DNA of 64,000 nt from Absidia repens. Its lineage: Eukaryota > Mucoromycota > Mucoromycetes > Mucorales > Cunninghamellaceae. The notes beneath the pieces are model-generated. The model was not told the origin of the DNA. It saw only the letters and a program-made list of their open reading frames with translations, and did not search any database. The stretch is taken from assembly GCA_002105175.1 (NCBI GenBank), contig MCGE01000008.1:1550001-1614000 (forward strand), read 5' to 3'. Shown piece after piece: positions 1 to 12,063 of the stretch (positions within the stretch are counted from its first letter, which is position 1; each line of letters starts with the position of its first letter). The position numbers and the translations under genes are program-made.

Positions 1-1356
1 CTTTTCTTTCATTCTTTTTCCCTCAACCATTCAACTTCTTTGGACTTCTGGCGATGTTAGATTAGCATTAGGACTAGTTTAGAAAGGTTTTCAGAAAAGG
101 GATTGCAACATACATGGGGAACCCCTTTCATTTTGAATTTAGGTTTTTGGACCACCATCCGTTGGCTTTTTGGAACCATCAGTAGCTTAGTTTAGTGTTA
201 GTTTGCTATAGTTTGTGTCAACATCTAAATAAAATATGTCTCTATTTACATACTTCAATGACAAATGTCCCATTGTCTCTCTCACGTCTTATATAATAGA
301 TCCCTTTTTTTACTACCACCCTCCATTTGATTAATGTTGAATAGTGTTTGCCTCAATAAAAGGTACCCCTCTTGTATTTCTCGTACTTTGTACAATATGC
401 ACAATATGCACAATACAATAGCTCCCTTTTTATAAAGCTCCTTTAAACTAGTATTGTTCATTCTTCAGATCACCTACTTATCTCGTTTATGCTACCTCTA
501 TTAAATAATCTTGTTACAATGAACCCCTGCCATCAGTTTTATAGTCACCCAATATGTCCAGTAAAGTATGTTTTTTATTAACCACCCCAATCTTCGACTC
601 ATTGTATAGTGAACAAAGTCGGCATTGTAACTTTTTCGCGCGTGTCCTATCAAACAAATTGCATTCTACTCATCAACTATGACTACTTCTCTCCCAGTAT
701 CCCAAGAACTACTTGGTTGTGCAAGGTCCCTTAATATGAGACTTAGCTCTATTTCTGCTCAATCATTCAAATCGATTAAACTTGCCTGTGTAGCTATAGT
801 AGCTTTTCGTATGAACTATCATAGCCTCCACTAGGCGGGGCATAATACAAATCCCTCGTAACTTTTTGTCCTGCCCTCTTCAAATTTTAAAATCAGCCAA
901 ACGTCTCTCTGCCCCTTGATTTAAGGATCCCGAGGGCATTCTATGTCTTTTGAAAAGGTAAATGTGTCAAAAAAAGCTCCCCCCCCCACTTATTTTTATT
1001 CTTTGATTCTTACCACCATCAATAAAAAATAAAAATAAAACTGGTCATTTGCTATATCTTTATCCTTCATTCATTCTTGGTATGGCTTTAGAATTATTAT
1101 CATTACCCAATAAACGCTTTTGTTAAATATTAACGTGTCATCGTTATCAATGATTTTTTAAATGGGATGATGATGGAAGGGAGCATACTACGGACGAATT
1201 ACGATTTTGTCATTTGGTTGACGCCGGTTATGATGTGGGGTAGTGAGAGAGAGATTAGGCGTGAACGGAGAGTGTGCGGTTCGAAGCGAGCGACATTGGA
1301 TTTGGCGTTGGGCTGCATCTCTGTGAACGATAGATGCTTCATTAGAAATGTATAGC

Positions 1357-1389
<33 letters not shown>

Positions 1390-2590
1390 ACTCTTTTTCG
1401 GTAGAGATGTGAATTTTGGTTTCGCAAATATCGCATCCTAAAAGAAATCCGCATTTTTTTTTATATTCAATTTCAAACCATTCTCACATTTTCAACAGAT
1501 GACATACTCTGTTTCATTGAAGGGACTGTTTGAAATGTGGTCTTTGATGAAATTATAACCTGCTCCAGTCATTTGGCACCGTAATGTCTAACCTCTTAGG
1601 CTCAACTGGCTTTTGTTTGGGCTTTTTTTTTTTTAATAATACCGCATGCAAAGTAAAAAATAAAAATGAGCTGCATACATACAATCTGGCCAATCTAGTG
1701 GAAGTTTGCGCTGACAGGACGGTCCACGTTGATCGATATGTATGGTAGAGCGGGAATATAGTCCCGTTTCATATTAAATGACCTAGAACTCTCAACCAGT
1801 CGCTAGACTTCAATGGTAGTAATAGTAGTCATAGTCATAGTGTGTGAAGCAGACAGAAAGTATTTGATAGGACATTCGCAAAACAGCTACAATAGCTACA
1901 TTGTTTAATATATGGTAGGCCACAGTGTGGTTAATAAAAATACGTATTTTATTGATGTATATCGCTAGATACTAAAACAAAGGCAGGGGGTTCAGTGTAA
2001 CAAAGACTTTAATGGAAGGATCGTGAGACAGACTAATGTGAGATTTGAAGAATAGTCGACTCTAATTCAAGAATACAATTGAAAAATGGGTGCTATTATA
2101 CTGTACAAGACATGAGGAAGTCGAAAGGGATATCTTTTATTGAAGTACAGCAATGGTCAACACTAATCAAAACGGAGATCGTAGTAAATACGGGATCTAT
2201 TACACACAAAACATGAGAAATACTAATGGGACAGTTTTCATTGAAACAAGTAGAAATAGACATGTTTTATTTAAAGGTAGAAAACAAACTAACACTAATC
2301 CAAGTTAATGAAGGCTCTAAAAATCTAACTAATGGTGGTTATAGACCCTAGATCCAAAATGCAAGAGTTTCCCCATGCCTCTTGTAATCCCTGAGCTGAA
2401 AACATCTCTGAATTAGTCCTGACACTAATCTAAGTCCAACATGCCTCCATTGAAGTAGAATGGTGAAGAAAAAAAAATGAAGGGAAAAAAGAAAATGAAA
2501 AGAAAGAGAGATGGAAAAATAAAACTGAGTGAAAATAAATACTCACGTGTGCGGTATTTCAAATATTTTTGTGAGCGTTTTTTTTTTTTA
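1..2590. repeat. Long terminal-inverted-repeat element, copy 1 (left end beyond window)
   Basis: The first ~790 bases match, as reverse complement with moderate divergence, the stretch ~1700-2500. Landmark segments occur in both arms in opposite orientation: the part around 'gggattgcaacatacatgggg' near 110 versus 'cctcttgtaatccctgagct' near 2380; 'atgaacccctgcc' near 520 versus 'ggcagggggttcagt' near 1983; and 'cctatcaaacaaatt' near 646 versus 'gataggacattcgc' near 1867. The spacer (~800-1700) has no long ORF and carries an A27 tract near 1358. The outermost arm sequence (CACGTG plus a GAAAT-CCG block) is seen on the right near 2545-2570; the left outer end lies upstream of the window. Two related copies lie at ~35.05-37.17 kb and ~51.47-52.7 kb. 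No transposase is visible, so a non-autonomous foldback-type DNA element is the best description; target-site duplications could not be fixed. Confidence 0.75.
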
Positions 2591-3243
2591 TGGTTTATAC
2601 GACAAGGGGAATTCCTTTTTTCAATACCATCTAATACTATCACCATCAGCATGGTAGTTCTCTCTTCTTAATGTCTTTGCAGAAAAAATGACCTGGTTAA
2701 TCAATCCCTTATCTGTAGGATAATTTGCCCTATTTGCTTGTGAATGTCTTATCTACATATTTTACCAAAAAAAAAAAAAAAAAAAAAAGGCCACTCCCCA
2801 CTCCATACACACACCCCTGATCGTCTCACCATTAAATATGAATCATGATACTAACATAAGTCTAATTTAGTTCAGTTGCCATTGTGTACATCTACATATG
2901 TTTTGAATCTTTTACTTTTAGATCATCTCTCATAGCATTAGTAAAAGATTTTTTAAAAAAAAGTGTTCCTTTATTAAAATAACTGGTCCATTAACAATGC
3001 CCAAACCGGCTTATACTTTATGTGTCGTAAATATATATTTCATTGATGCATGACACCAGCTGGTCATTAGCTCAACAAAAGAACTGCATGTGTTGGAGTA
3101 ATAAGGAACGACCGAATTTACTAAATTGGAAAAAGAGAACCCCTTTCATTGACGAATCACATCGGGGAACGCACCGAGGATGGGCTATTTTAAACACCGA
3201 CAAACAAGAATATGTAAAAGGACGCTAAAAATTTTCATCAACA
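2591..3243. other. Intergenic, no gene seen
   Basis: AT-rich spacer between repeat copy 1 and the tRNA-Ser gene, with an A22 tract near 2766. I see no splice-supported coding sequence. Confidence 0.6.
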
Positions 3244-3325
3244 GTCAGTTTGTCCGAGTGGTTAAGGAGTGTGACTAGAAATCACATAGGCTCTGCCTGC
3301 GTAGGTTCAAATCCTGCAGCTGACG
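3244..3325 (+). tRNA. tRNA-Ser (anticodon AGA)
   Basis: The 82-nt sequence folds as a class II tRNA. Acceptor arm GTCAGTT pairs with AGCTGAC followed by a discriminator G. The D-arm is TGTCCGAGTGGTTAAGG. The anticodon stem TGTGA/TCACA encloses loop CTAGAAA, giving anticodon AGA (codon UCU). A long variable arm typical of tRNA-Ser precedes the T-arm GTAGG-TTCAAAT-CCTGC. No intron is present. A T-rich stretch follows within 30 bases, as expected for Pol III termination. Confidence 0.95.
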
Positions 3326-4341
3326 ATATCTTTTGCTTTTGAATTTTTTGTTGTTTTATCAAAAAACCTGTTCTACAGGGTTTATAATGCAACAGGGATA
3401 CCACAGGGTTGGTTTTTTCTTTTGGGGGGGGGATATGTCAGTAAATCAAAAGCATCCTATCTTTTTATTTTACTTTTCAAAGGTACATTACTAGAATATA
3501 TTACTGGCCCATAGTGCAATAGATTGACACGGAGATGAAATAAATGTGGAAAAGAAATCAAACTGCGCATGAAATTCAAACAGTGGGTGTAAATGGTAGC
3601 ATGCATTTCTTCGTGGGCGTAGTGGTTGGGCGTAAACAGGGGGGGAGGAACTAGTGGGCCTCTTGACCATATTTGAAATGCCGCCATTTTTTTTTTTTTG
3701 TCTTGCTTGATTGAAAAAAAAAAAAAAAAATGAAACCCCTTCCCATTTTTTTCTCTCTCTCATTCGCAATCCCCTTCAATTTATTGCACTGTTTTTGTCT
3801 TTTCGCTGGATCATGACCATTCCTCTTCAAGATACTATTCGGAACAATACTTCATTTTTTCAAGTCCGGGAAAGATTGAGATATATTATGCCACGTTTAT
3901 CTTGACTCCATTAGACTTTTTGATCGATGTACCTGGTAGCTGGGAGTGACAACACTGACAACACGCTACAAACAAGCCTTTTTTTGGTTATAACAAGGGT
4001 AAGTTGAATTTTATTTTTATTGGTGCAATATGGAAGGATTGAAGTGGCATGGGGTAGTTTTACGAGGGGTTAATCAGGGGGGGGGGTGAGTGAGTGTGTG
4101 TGTCGTGTGTGTGCGTGTGTTAGAGTGGTGGGGGGCGGTGCAAGTAGTTAGATCAACTAGAACCCCCCAGCCAAATCCCATTGATTAAGTTATATTTGAC
4201 ATAGGTATTGAAATACTTGTTGTCTCGCTCCGGGGGTTTCATGTTTTATGATGATTACATTTTATTTTTTGGATTTGGACATTATTACTTCTTTTTTATA
4301 TTAAATATTTTTTATTATTATTTAGTACTGGAAAACCTATC
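3326..4341. other. Intergenic / upstream region of the SUR7-like gene
   Basis: Contains a GAAATGCCG block at 3675-3683 that matches the outer arm of the long-TIR element (possible relic), an A19 tract near 3715, and a G-run plus (GT)n microsatellite at about 4077-4120. No gene is evident. Confidence 0.6.
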
Positions 4342-5469
4342 ATGATTTCTGGACTATTTTCGTGCATTGGATGCCTGTTTACGTTTGCGTCTTTTATACT
4401 GAATCTATTTACGGTGATTGGACAACTCAGCAACAAAACCTTTATCAATCGACTTTATTTTGCTCAAGCATCTCAACAAACAACAGGTCAAAATGTGAAT
4501 TTGGGTTTATGGTAAGCAAAAAGAAGAGCAAAGAAATAACAAGAAAGGCTAGATACTAATGCTGATACTGATTATCGTATACTTTTACATCCCTCTGCCC
4601 CCCTCAAAAAAAGGAATTACTGCATGTCTAACAGTCAAGGTGTTCAATCATGCTCTCATCCAACGCCTGGGTTTGATTGGACTACAGCTCCTGGTATCAA
4701 TCAAGCCTTACCAAGCGTCCACCTCAGTCAAGGTTTATTCTTGGGTGCGTTTATTCTCTTTATTATTGGTTTATGCTTCTCCTTCCTTCTCTGGGTGGCC
4801 GGTATGCCTCTTTGCTGTGTTCCTCGTCGAAGTGTGGGTGCAAGCATGTCGACATTTATTTTTATTACTTTTCTTGTCATGTTGACGGCCTTGATCATGG
4901 AATTGGTGTTTATTCTTCGTGGCAATTATCTTTTAAACCAAGCTGACCCTACTTGGACTGGCCATGCTGGGAATTCACTTTGGATGACGATTGGCTCGGT
5001 GATATCGTTATTGATTGCCTTCTTCTGTTATGGTGGCTCCTGTTGCTGTGTTGGCAAGAAAGCCGCTGTTGGTGCTGCTGGTGCTGGTGCTGCTGTTGGT
5101 GCAAAGAAAAAAAGAGGACTCTTCGGACGCCGCACAAAAGTGGATCCCTCGGACGACAAGAATGCCGATCTCGAAGATGCAGCGGCAGCAGGTGGTGCGG
5201 GTGCTGGAGGAGGTCGGTCGCCTTATAATCTGAATCAATCTGTCTACCAATCTGTAAAACAACATCAATCTCCTCAAATGGGACAACAGCAACAGCCTTA
5301 TCAAGCTAATGATGGTGGTGGTCATTATTCTCCTGTGGTATCAAGTCAAGGCTTTGAACATCAACCTCGAAATGACATGAACAGCCCTCATCTCAGTGGA
5401 CGACAACAAGGCTACCAAACTCCTATATTACAGCAATCGGATGCCAACGCTGGAGGTGGATACAATTAG
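4342..5469 (+). CDS. SUR7/PalI (RIM9) family claudin-like membrane protein
   Basis: Exons are 4342-4511 and 4614-5469, giving 341 aa. The 102-bp intron falls inside the GLW-NYC motif (W-xx-C type signature of claudin-like SUR7/PalI proteins), and splicing restores it exactly. Four hydrophobic segments are visible: near residues 5-27, then three in exon 2 (a segment starting LSQGLFLGAF, one around FIFITFLVML, one around MTIGSVISLLIAFFC). The cytoplasmic tail is Ala/Gly-rich, then basic (KKKRGLFGRR), then Gln/Asn-rich. Members act at the plasma membrane, in eisosomes (SUR7) or in pH sensing upstream of RIM signalling (PalI/RIM9). The sequence does not tell which subfamily this is. The transcript likely ends near AATAAA at ~5560. 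Confidence 0.85.
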
Positions 5470-6243
5470 CATATCGTTTTCTTCTTTATTATCAGTTAAT
5501 TAGTTTTTCATTAGTTCAGTTATTTTAACATATTACATTACTACAATTTATATTCATTTAATAAAAATCAACCTATCTTTAGTACTTTTTTATTTTATTT
5601 TATTTTCCAACTGATTGAAATGCTGGGGTCTACACAGTGACGGATAGGGCATATAAATGTTAGGGTTGGGGACAGGGGAATTGACTTGTACGCATAGAAA
5701 GGAACAAAATCGCACGTGGATAAAGGAAATGACTATGATAATGAATGACCATTATAGGGGAAACCGATCAATGTATATATAGTTTGTTTTGGATTAGCTT
5801 GTTGGATCACGCTTTTTTTTTTCATTAGACCAATCCAATCATATTTGCGATTTCTTGCACCTGGAAGTCGCTTTCAACATCCTTTCACATCATCATTACA
5901 CACATGGCTAAAAACATCATTCAAAAATAAATAAACAATAGACATTTTATTTTTATTTTATTGTCAAAAAAAAAAAAATTGAGGAGGGGAAGGGAGAGTG
6001 CCAGACAGTATTGGGGATAAACGTGAGGAGGAGGGGGAGAAGGGGTATACACAAATCAAAAAGTAACTAAAGAATGTACAAAATGGTATCATGGCCAGAT
6101 AATAATAATAAAAAGGTGTATATAGTATATAGATGTACGTGTAAAGAGGAGAAAAGGGAGAGGGAAGGAAGTGATATAGGTAAATACTACGCTTGCCAAG
6201 CCAAAAAAAAAAAAGTGAACCAGATTAGGGAGGGGATATGGTT
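5470..6243. other. Convergent 3' intergenic region
   Basis: Lies between the ends of the SUR7-like and cyclin genes. It holds AT-rich putative poly(A) regions for both strands and simple purine-rich runs; no coding signal. Confidence 0.6.
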
Positions 6244-7278
6244 TCAATGTAGTAAGGCATCCAAACTGCTTTTCATTTTTGTACTTCCAGAGTCAGTTGC
6301 TGAATAAGGAGGAGAAGGACAGAATCGTTTTTGAGCTAGGGATATTTGTTGCACGACGCATTTCCTTTTCCTTTTCGTTGATGAGGCAGTACTTGGTGCA
6401 GTGATGTCCGTGGTGATAGGCTTTCTAGTGTCAAGTGCTGTTTCTACTGTTGGACGGTTACCCGTATTCATTGGGGCGATCATCCTTGAGATCGTTCTAG
6501 TTTTCTTGTTGGCTTCCTCGCTCGTGACGTTCGAGACAGTCGTGTATTCAGTTGGAATAGGTGTATGTGGTGTAGGTTGTTCGTCCATAGGTGGAGAAGC
6601 CAATGAGCTGGCAGCAGATAAAACCACCGGTGTAGTCTTTATGTTCATTGCATGAGATAGCAGTTGATTGCCGTAGTCCTGAAGATCTTCCAAAGAGACA
6701 TGAAGTTGGAATTCGCACAAGAAGAGGAATTCTAGCTCCAGTTGATTCAATTCCAGTAGAGGTAGACCTCCTACCTACATAGAGAAAAAGACAAAGAAAA
6801 AAAAAAAGGTGAGCCATTTCGATTTATATTTTTTAAAATTCCGTTTTATACCTTTGCATATCGACTATTTGGATAATACACATCAGAAGTGAATTTTGAA
6901 GCCACGACCACACTATATTTCAAAAAAAAAAAAAAAAAAAAAAGTGTCAAAGTTATGATACTATAATACAGCCAGAGGGATTTACCTTGTAATCAATAGC
7001 CGATGCACGTTAAAAGAGTTGACAGCATATTGCTGTTTGAGGGCGATCCGATCGAAATAGACCAATAAGGAGAGTAGAGCTTCATTTGAAAAAGGAGCAA
7101 ATTTAAGGATTCTAGTCAAATAAGCAAGGATGGATATGTTCGGTTTCGCTCGAGAATGAAAATGCGTTAAAGGTGTATCAATCATCAACCCATCGTTCGT
7201 TTGAATGATCGACTCTAACAAGTCTGACACTATATGCACCAGCATTTGAACAGGAAATTCAGCAATATTCAACTGCAT
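6244..7278 (-). CDS. PHO80-like (PHO85-type) cyclin
   Basis: Minus-strand exons are 7278-6986, 6912-6852 and 6774-6244, giving 294 aa. The cyclin box spans exons 1-3. Diagnostic segments are 'SILAYLTRI', 'SLLVYFDRI', then the 61-nt exon with VVASKF and 'YYPNSRYAKV', continuing as GGLPLLELNQLELEFL at the third exon. That is the conserved PHO80/PCL core (ASKF..SD..Y.N..YAKVGG....ELN.LE..FL). The N-terminus begins within a helix that family members share. The C-terminal ~120 residues are Ser/Thr/Pro-rich with a basic KRKRKC patch. It is expected to partner a PHO85-type CDK in phosphate or nutrient control. The start is the first in-frame Met after an upstream in-frame stop. Confidence 0.9.
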
Positions 7279-7878
7279 GAATTTTTATTTATTTTCGATG
7301 GTGATCAAAAATAGAGATTGTGTGTGTATTCTTCTTTTCCGATAAAATAAGAAATGCGTTGTTCCAGTTGAAGAAGAATGGTTGAACAAAAAAAAAAAAG
7401 AAGAGGAAAAGAAAAGGGGGTCAATGATGTAAAGGATGTTGGGTGCTCTTATCATTTTGAAATGGGGACACCATTGAAAAAAATAAAATAAAAAGCTCTC
7501 ATCCAATCTGATGGCGGACTCTGAGCATACGTGGTACACTTGGATATTATTGCAGTGTTTTCAACGTGTCAATTCCCCGCTATTTGTTTGGTCAATTCCA
7601 TTAACCGAAATTGTCTGCTTATGCCTTCCGCTTGTAATCATCATCTTTTTACCCCATAAAAAGTAAATGCATTGTGGAGTGTAAATCGTGAATATCCCAT
7701 TCCAACGTATCATCATACAAAAAGTAAAAAAAATATATAACTTTATTTCCAATAAAACCAAAAAATGTAAACTACGCAATATTAATGAAAATAATAATAA
7801 TATCTAATACAACCAAACTACAACTTCAACTACTACTATAACCATAACTACAACCATAACGCCTATTATCAACTATAG
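7279..7878. other. Intergenic between twinfilin 3' end and cyclin start
   Basis: About 600 bp. It contains the twinfilin 3' region (AT-rich with repeated 'ac/tac' runs at 7800-7870) and the cyclin promoter side. No supported gene. Confidence 0.6.
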
Positions 7879-9807
7879 CTAAGATTGTGATTGTATGCCA
7901 GGTCTTCTTCGCCCAGGAGCAGTTGGCCGTTTGAACCCACCACCAGACCCCCCACCTAACATTTGAATCCGGTCTTGTACAGAGTTGCCAACAGGAGCCG
8001 AGGTTAAAGTAGAGCTTGATGTCGTTTGTGTCACAGGATAGAGGTCTTCCAATAAATAATCTTCCGTAACATCACTTGGGTCGCTTGTTTCAAACTAACA
8101 TACATACAATTGTGACACCATTTTTGAAAATTTTCACGTTAATTCAAAAGGGGTTTTTTTTTCTTCGGTCACCCATCATCACACCCCGATTAAATATTGT
8201 TTTCATTACCTTTTTCAATACTGTGATATCCGCTTCATTTGTTGCTCCGGTAATGATATTTGATTTTGATGAGGAATACAACATTTTTTCACGGATCTTC
8301 GACGTAGGTGGACATGTGTAAATGAAGACTATTGAATTTCACAAAATCTTACATTGATTAGTAAAAAAAAAAAAAAAAAGAGTTATCTTTTGATTTTCTT
8401 TTACCTATAGCCTCTTTTGATTCCCCTTGATGTTGATGTTCGAGTACATAGAAGGTAAATCTCGGTGCATTGGCGCAGATCTTGCTCTTGATACCTTTGG
8501 CGTCCACGGTGGAGGCTTCATCCAATTCAACAGTTTCCTTATTCAGCGACTACGATAGCAGTAAAACAAAACAAAACAAAACAAAACAATTACATCCCGC
8601 CAACCAGCTCTACTTGTCATATTTGCCCATTCATTCTACCTCTTTAATTCTTACCAGTGATACAAAATTATGAGATCGATCCGCTCGAGACTGTTTCAAT
8701 ACTTGAAGGGATTCAATAGCTGATGGTGCCAAAGGAAAGGTAATTCCTGGTGCATATGTTTTACGGGTAGTTATCCCTTGATAATCAGATACCGCTTGAG
8801 CCTAAAAAGAAAAATTTTCAAAGAAAAATAAAAAGAACCAGTCAGCGTTGGTGTCCATGTTTCTCTCCCAGCCCCTTTGTCCACCCACCATTCAACTATT
8901 CTATTATCGACACTACCTCCGCTACTTTGATTTCAGCCAATTCTTTTTCTCGTTGAGTTAAAGGAGCGTCGGCATTTTTGTGTTGCATATGCTTCTTGTA
9001 ACCATCCAAAGAGAATTCAGACTGGGCATCACAACACAGTGCAGCACAGTAGAGCAATCATAACAACAATAAAAATCAAAAAAATGGATCAATAAACAAA
9101 CAGAAAATGAGGTCGGTCCAGTTTTCCTTGGCCATGTTATACCTTTTGTGTACCATAAATGAAATCTGAAAACCTTGAATCACCTAGTTCCTTGGTAAGG
9201 GTAGCCTTTGTCGAAGCATAGATCATCTTGTCACGTACTTTGGCCCCATCAGGAACGTAGCACAAAAACAACCACTTGAATTCCATACCCACCGATTTTC
9301 GTCCGTACGAACTAACACGTAGGCTGGTGTATTATCGTCCAAGTAAGAAAAAACTTGTTTGTAGTCTATTGCATAGTTTTAAGCAAAACAAAATAACAGA
9401 TGAGCAAATGGTCAATAAAACTGGAAGAGGTACAAAGAAAAAAAAAAAGGAGGCTACGAATTACCTTCTTCGAAATTGCCCTGTACCTTGAAAGTAGCAG
9501 TGCATACCATGGATTCTAAAAGAGAAAAAAAATAGTGTAGTGTGAGGTCTTGTAGTTATGCCGATACCTGCGGCATGTTTGAGTGTGTGCGCGTGTGTTT
9601 TCTATTATTTTACCTTTTGCAATGGAAACACGAAGTATGCGTATGTCATGGCTGGCAACGGCATCAGCGAAAGATTTTGCCAATTCTTCAGAGACTATCG
9701 AATAACATGTGCATACAAACATACAGGTGCGGTGAGTCAAGTGTTTATTTCACGCTATAAATAAAATCGGCTGCAACCGTACCTTGAATACCACTTTGGT
9801 GGGACAT
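7879..9807 (-). CDS. TWF1: Twinfilin (two ADF-H domains), with one apparent frame break
   Basis: Nine minus-strand exons: 9807-9783, 9694-9614, 9515-9465, 9365-9143, 9021-8917, 8801-8655, 8549-8405, 8328-8210, 8094-7879. The product would be ~370 aa. It starts MSHQSGI, as twinfilins do. ADF-H1 covers about residues 1-140 and ADF-H2 about 175-315; conserved words are [15 protein letters not shown] (ADF-H1), [20 protein letters not shown] and [10 protein letters not shown] (ADF-H2). The tail ends with a [15 protein letters not shown] basic segment. Twinfilin binds ADP-actin monomers and capping protein. Oddity: in exon 4 the frame reading ...LVRTDENRW must move to EFKWLFLC near 9285-9292. One extra G in the GGTGGG run would restore it, and all other exon phases fit. 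Either a sequence error or a real lesion. Confidence 0.88.
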
Positions 9808-10218
9808 GATGATAAAGAAGAAGGAAGAGAGCGAGAGAGAATAAAAAAATCGAAATAGAAAAAGAAAGAGCGGTGCTTAAAATACATGAAAAATGGGAGC
9901 CTCCTTTATTTTTTTCATGCATGCTCAGTATGACTTAGCAGCAACCGTATTTTCACCCAGGCGGTCCAGAAATTTTATGCCATTCGCCTCTATCATACCA
10001 ATTACGCATCTTGGTAGTGAGATAACTTATTTGACATCAAATGTAGCATTATAGGAGACCCACTTTTATATTATCGAATATGACGCTCTCACATCGTGAA
10101 CCTTGTTCGCCCCACCTACAAAGCTAGTACACCGCTGGCATTTCTCCCACACTCTAACCCAACTTATCCAACTAGAAATGTCATGAGCATATGTCATCAA
10201 TCAACTATCCACCTCTGC

Positions 10219-10258
<40 letters not shown>

Positions 10259-10772
10259 AGGCAAAAATCCACCACGGCCACACTTTATTTAATTGGGTTG
10301 TATTGACGCCTACCTAAGCAATAATGTATCAGTTATGTTCCCAAATATAGATAAAATGACCAGCTTTGTTTACCCTGAGCAAGCTATTTTTACTGTACTA
10401 GTGCATTTTCATTCATAGTTTATTCCGTCGTGCCCATCAAAACAATCGATCCAAGCCATGACACATGAATATACTGATGCTATCTCTTCTCTCCACCGTC
10501 GAATCATACTTAGGTCACACCTGTAAACACCATCATATTCCTCTTTTCATCGTCATCACCAACGAATCACTAAAGCACGACCACGTCAAATATAGCATCC
10601 AGATACCTCATCTTCCAAAATCAAAACACAATATAGTAAAATAATAACATTTTTCATACCGTAAGATCAATTTTATTCAAACATAAAAAAAAAAGAGAAG
10701 CTAAGTAATACTACATAACTAAGCTATATACATTCAGATTTGTTGAGAGTGAAGGATCACTGATGATCCAAT
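9808..10772. other. Intergenic between twinfilin start and SOD1 end
   Basis: About 965 bp with no supported gene. It includes a T34 tract at 10223-10256 and an AT-rich SOD1 3' region. Confidence 0.6.
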
Positions 10773-11596
10773 TTATTTGGAGACTATAAAGAAAAAGAGA
10801 AGAATGATTAGAAAAAAAGAAAATATACCAGTTCACCTATTTTTTCCTTTTGACTCTTTCAGGATTCAAAGGCCGCTCCGTTCATCATCGTCATCATTCA
10901 TCACATTCACAATACTTACCACCAATGACACCACAGGCCCAGCGGTCACCAGCGTTACCGGTGGTCTTGGACAATTCATGAGTAGTCTTACCAAGATCAT
11001 CTTCGGCAGCATGGACGACAACGGTACGACTAAAAAGATACATCCAAAAAAAAAAACCATCGGTGAATAATTTACCCTTCGTCATCTAGTGCTCACACGC
11101 ACACACGAGCAATCATCATCATTCACCCCCCATGCTTTTTTCTATTTGACAATTACCCAATGACGGAGTGGACACCAATCAACTTGATTTGGTTATCGGT
11201 CACCTTCAAGGAAGCGTTACCATCAGCACCAGCAACAATGTTACCGAGGTCACCGACGTGACGAGTTTCATCTTCGGGAGCACCATGGGTCTTACCGAAA
11301 GGATTGAAATGAGCACCAGCAGAGATACAGCCTAAAAAACAAACAAACCAAGAACTAGTTGAGTAAGCTAATTTCTCTTTCTCTCTCTCTCTCTCTCTCT
11401 GTAGTATCATGTATATCAATATCTTCTTACCGTTGGTGTTGTCACCGAATTCGTGAACGTGGAAACCGTGCTTTCCTTCGGTCAAACCAGAGATGGAGGC
11501 TTCAATGGTAGTAGGAACGTTTTCAGATTCTTGAGTAAAGGTAACGGTACCAGTGACCTTGGAGTCACCACGAACGACACAGACAGCTTTGACCAT
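10773..11596 (-). CDS. SOD1: Cu/Zn superoxide dismutase
   Basis: Minus-strand exons are 11596-11431, 11331-11157, 11029-10920 and 10783-10773 (the last only 11 nt, encoding the end plus VSK and stop), giving 153 aa, the standard length. Metal-ligand regions are intact: GFHVHEFGD (Cu His), [13 protein letters not shown] and RHVGDLGN (bridging and Zn His/Asp), [12 protein letters not shown] (Cu His, electrostatic loop). The intron positions in the ligand loops keep all phases. It dismutates superoxide to oxygen and hydrogen peroxide in the cytosol and intermembrane space. Two CCAAT boxes lie upstream. A Trp sits at the usually variable position in '[13 protein letters not shown]'. Confidence 0.97.
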
Positions 11597-11747
11597 TTTT
11601 GATATATAAAAAGAGAAAGAGAAAGAGAGAAATAAAAGTTTCAAGTTGAAAGAAAAAGAGAAAAAAAAAGTAGCGCGTGTGATTCTTTTTATATTTTTCA
11701 TCAACAGGCGGAATGATGTCAAAAATCTTTGTCAGCGCTGCCATCAG

Positions 11748-11769
11748 CCAATCAGAATCCATTGATTGG
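11748..11769 (-). promoter_or_regulatory. Paired CCAAT boxes upstream of SOD1
   Basis: AGCCAATCAG (CCAAT at 11748-11752) and ATTGATTGG (inverted CCAAT at 11765-11769) lie 150-175 bp upstream of the SOD1 ATG. The spacing suits HAP-type CCAAT-binding complex sites; the role is inferred. Confidence 0.5.
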
Positions 11770-12063
11770 TTGACGTTCCCCATCCCCACCACCCATCCCT
11801 TATCCGTTCCTCCGCGTCAAATTGAGGTGAGGCAGAGACGGAGATTACATTTTCTAAGAAAGAATCAAATAAATAATATATGTATATATATATATATATA
11901 TACAAAATATTGAATATGATGGATGATATTGATATATTTTTATTTGAGAGAGGTAAATAAGATAAATAAAGAAAAAAAGAAGGGAATGTGTATATTATAC
12001 AAAAAGACAGCGAAAAAAAAAGACCATGATGATATAAACTAGTTGAAAACAATATAAATAAAA

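Noticed and set aside
11153..11722. Long minus-strand frame covering SOD1 exons 1-2 with an upstream Met
   Set aside because: It reads through intron 1 and the 5' region; splicing gives the standard 153-residue SOD1.
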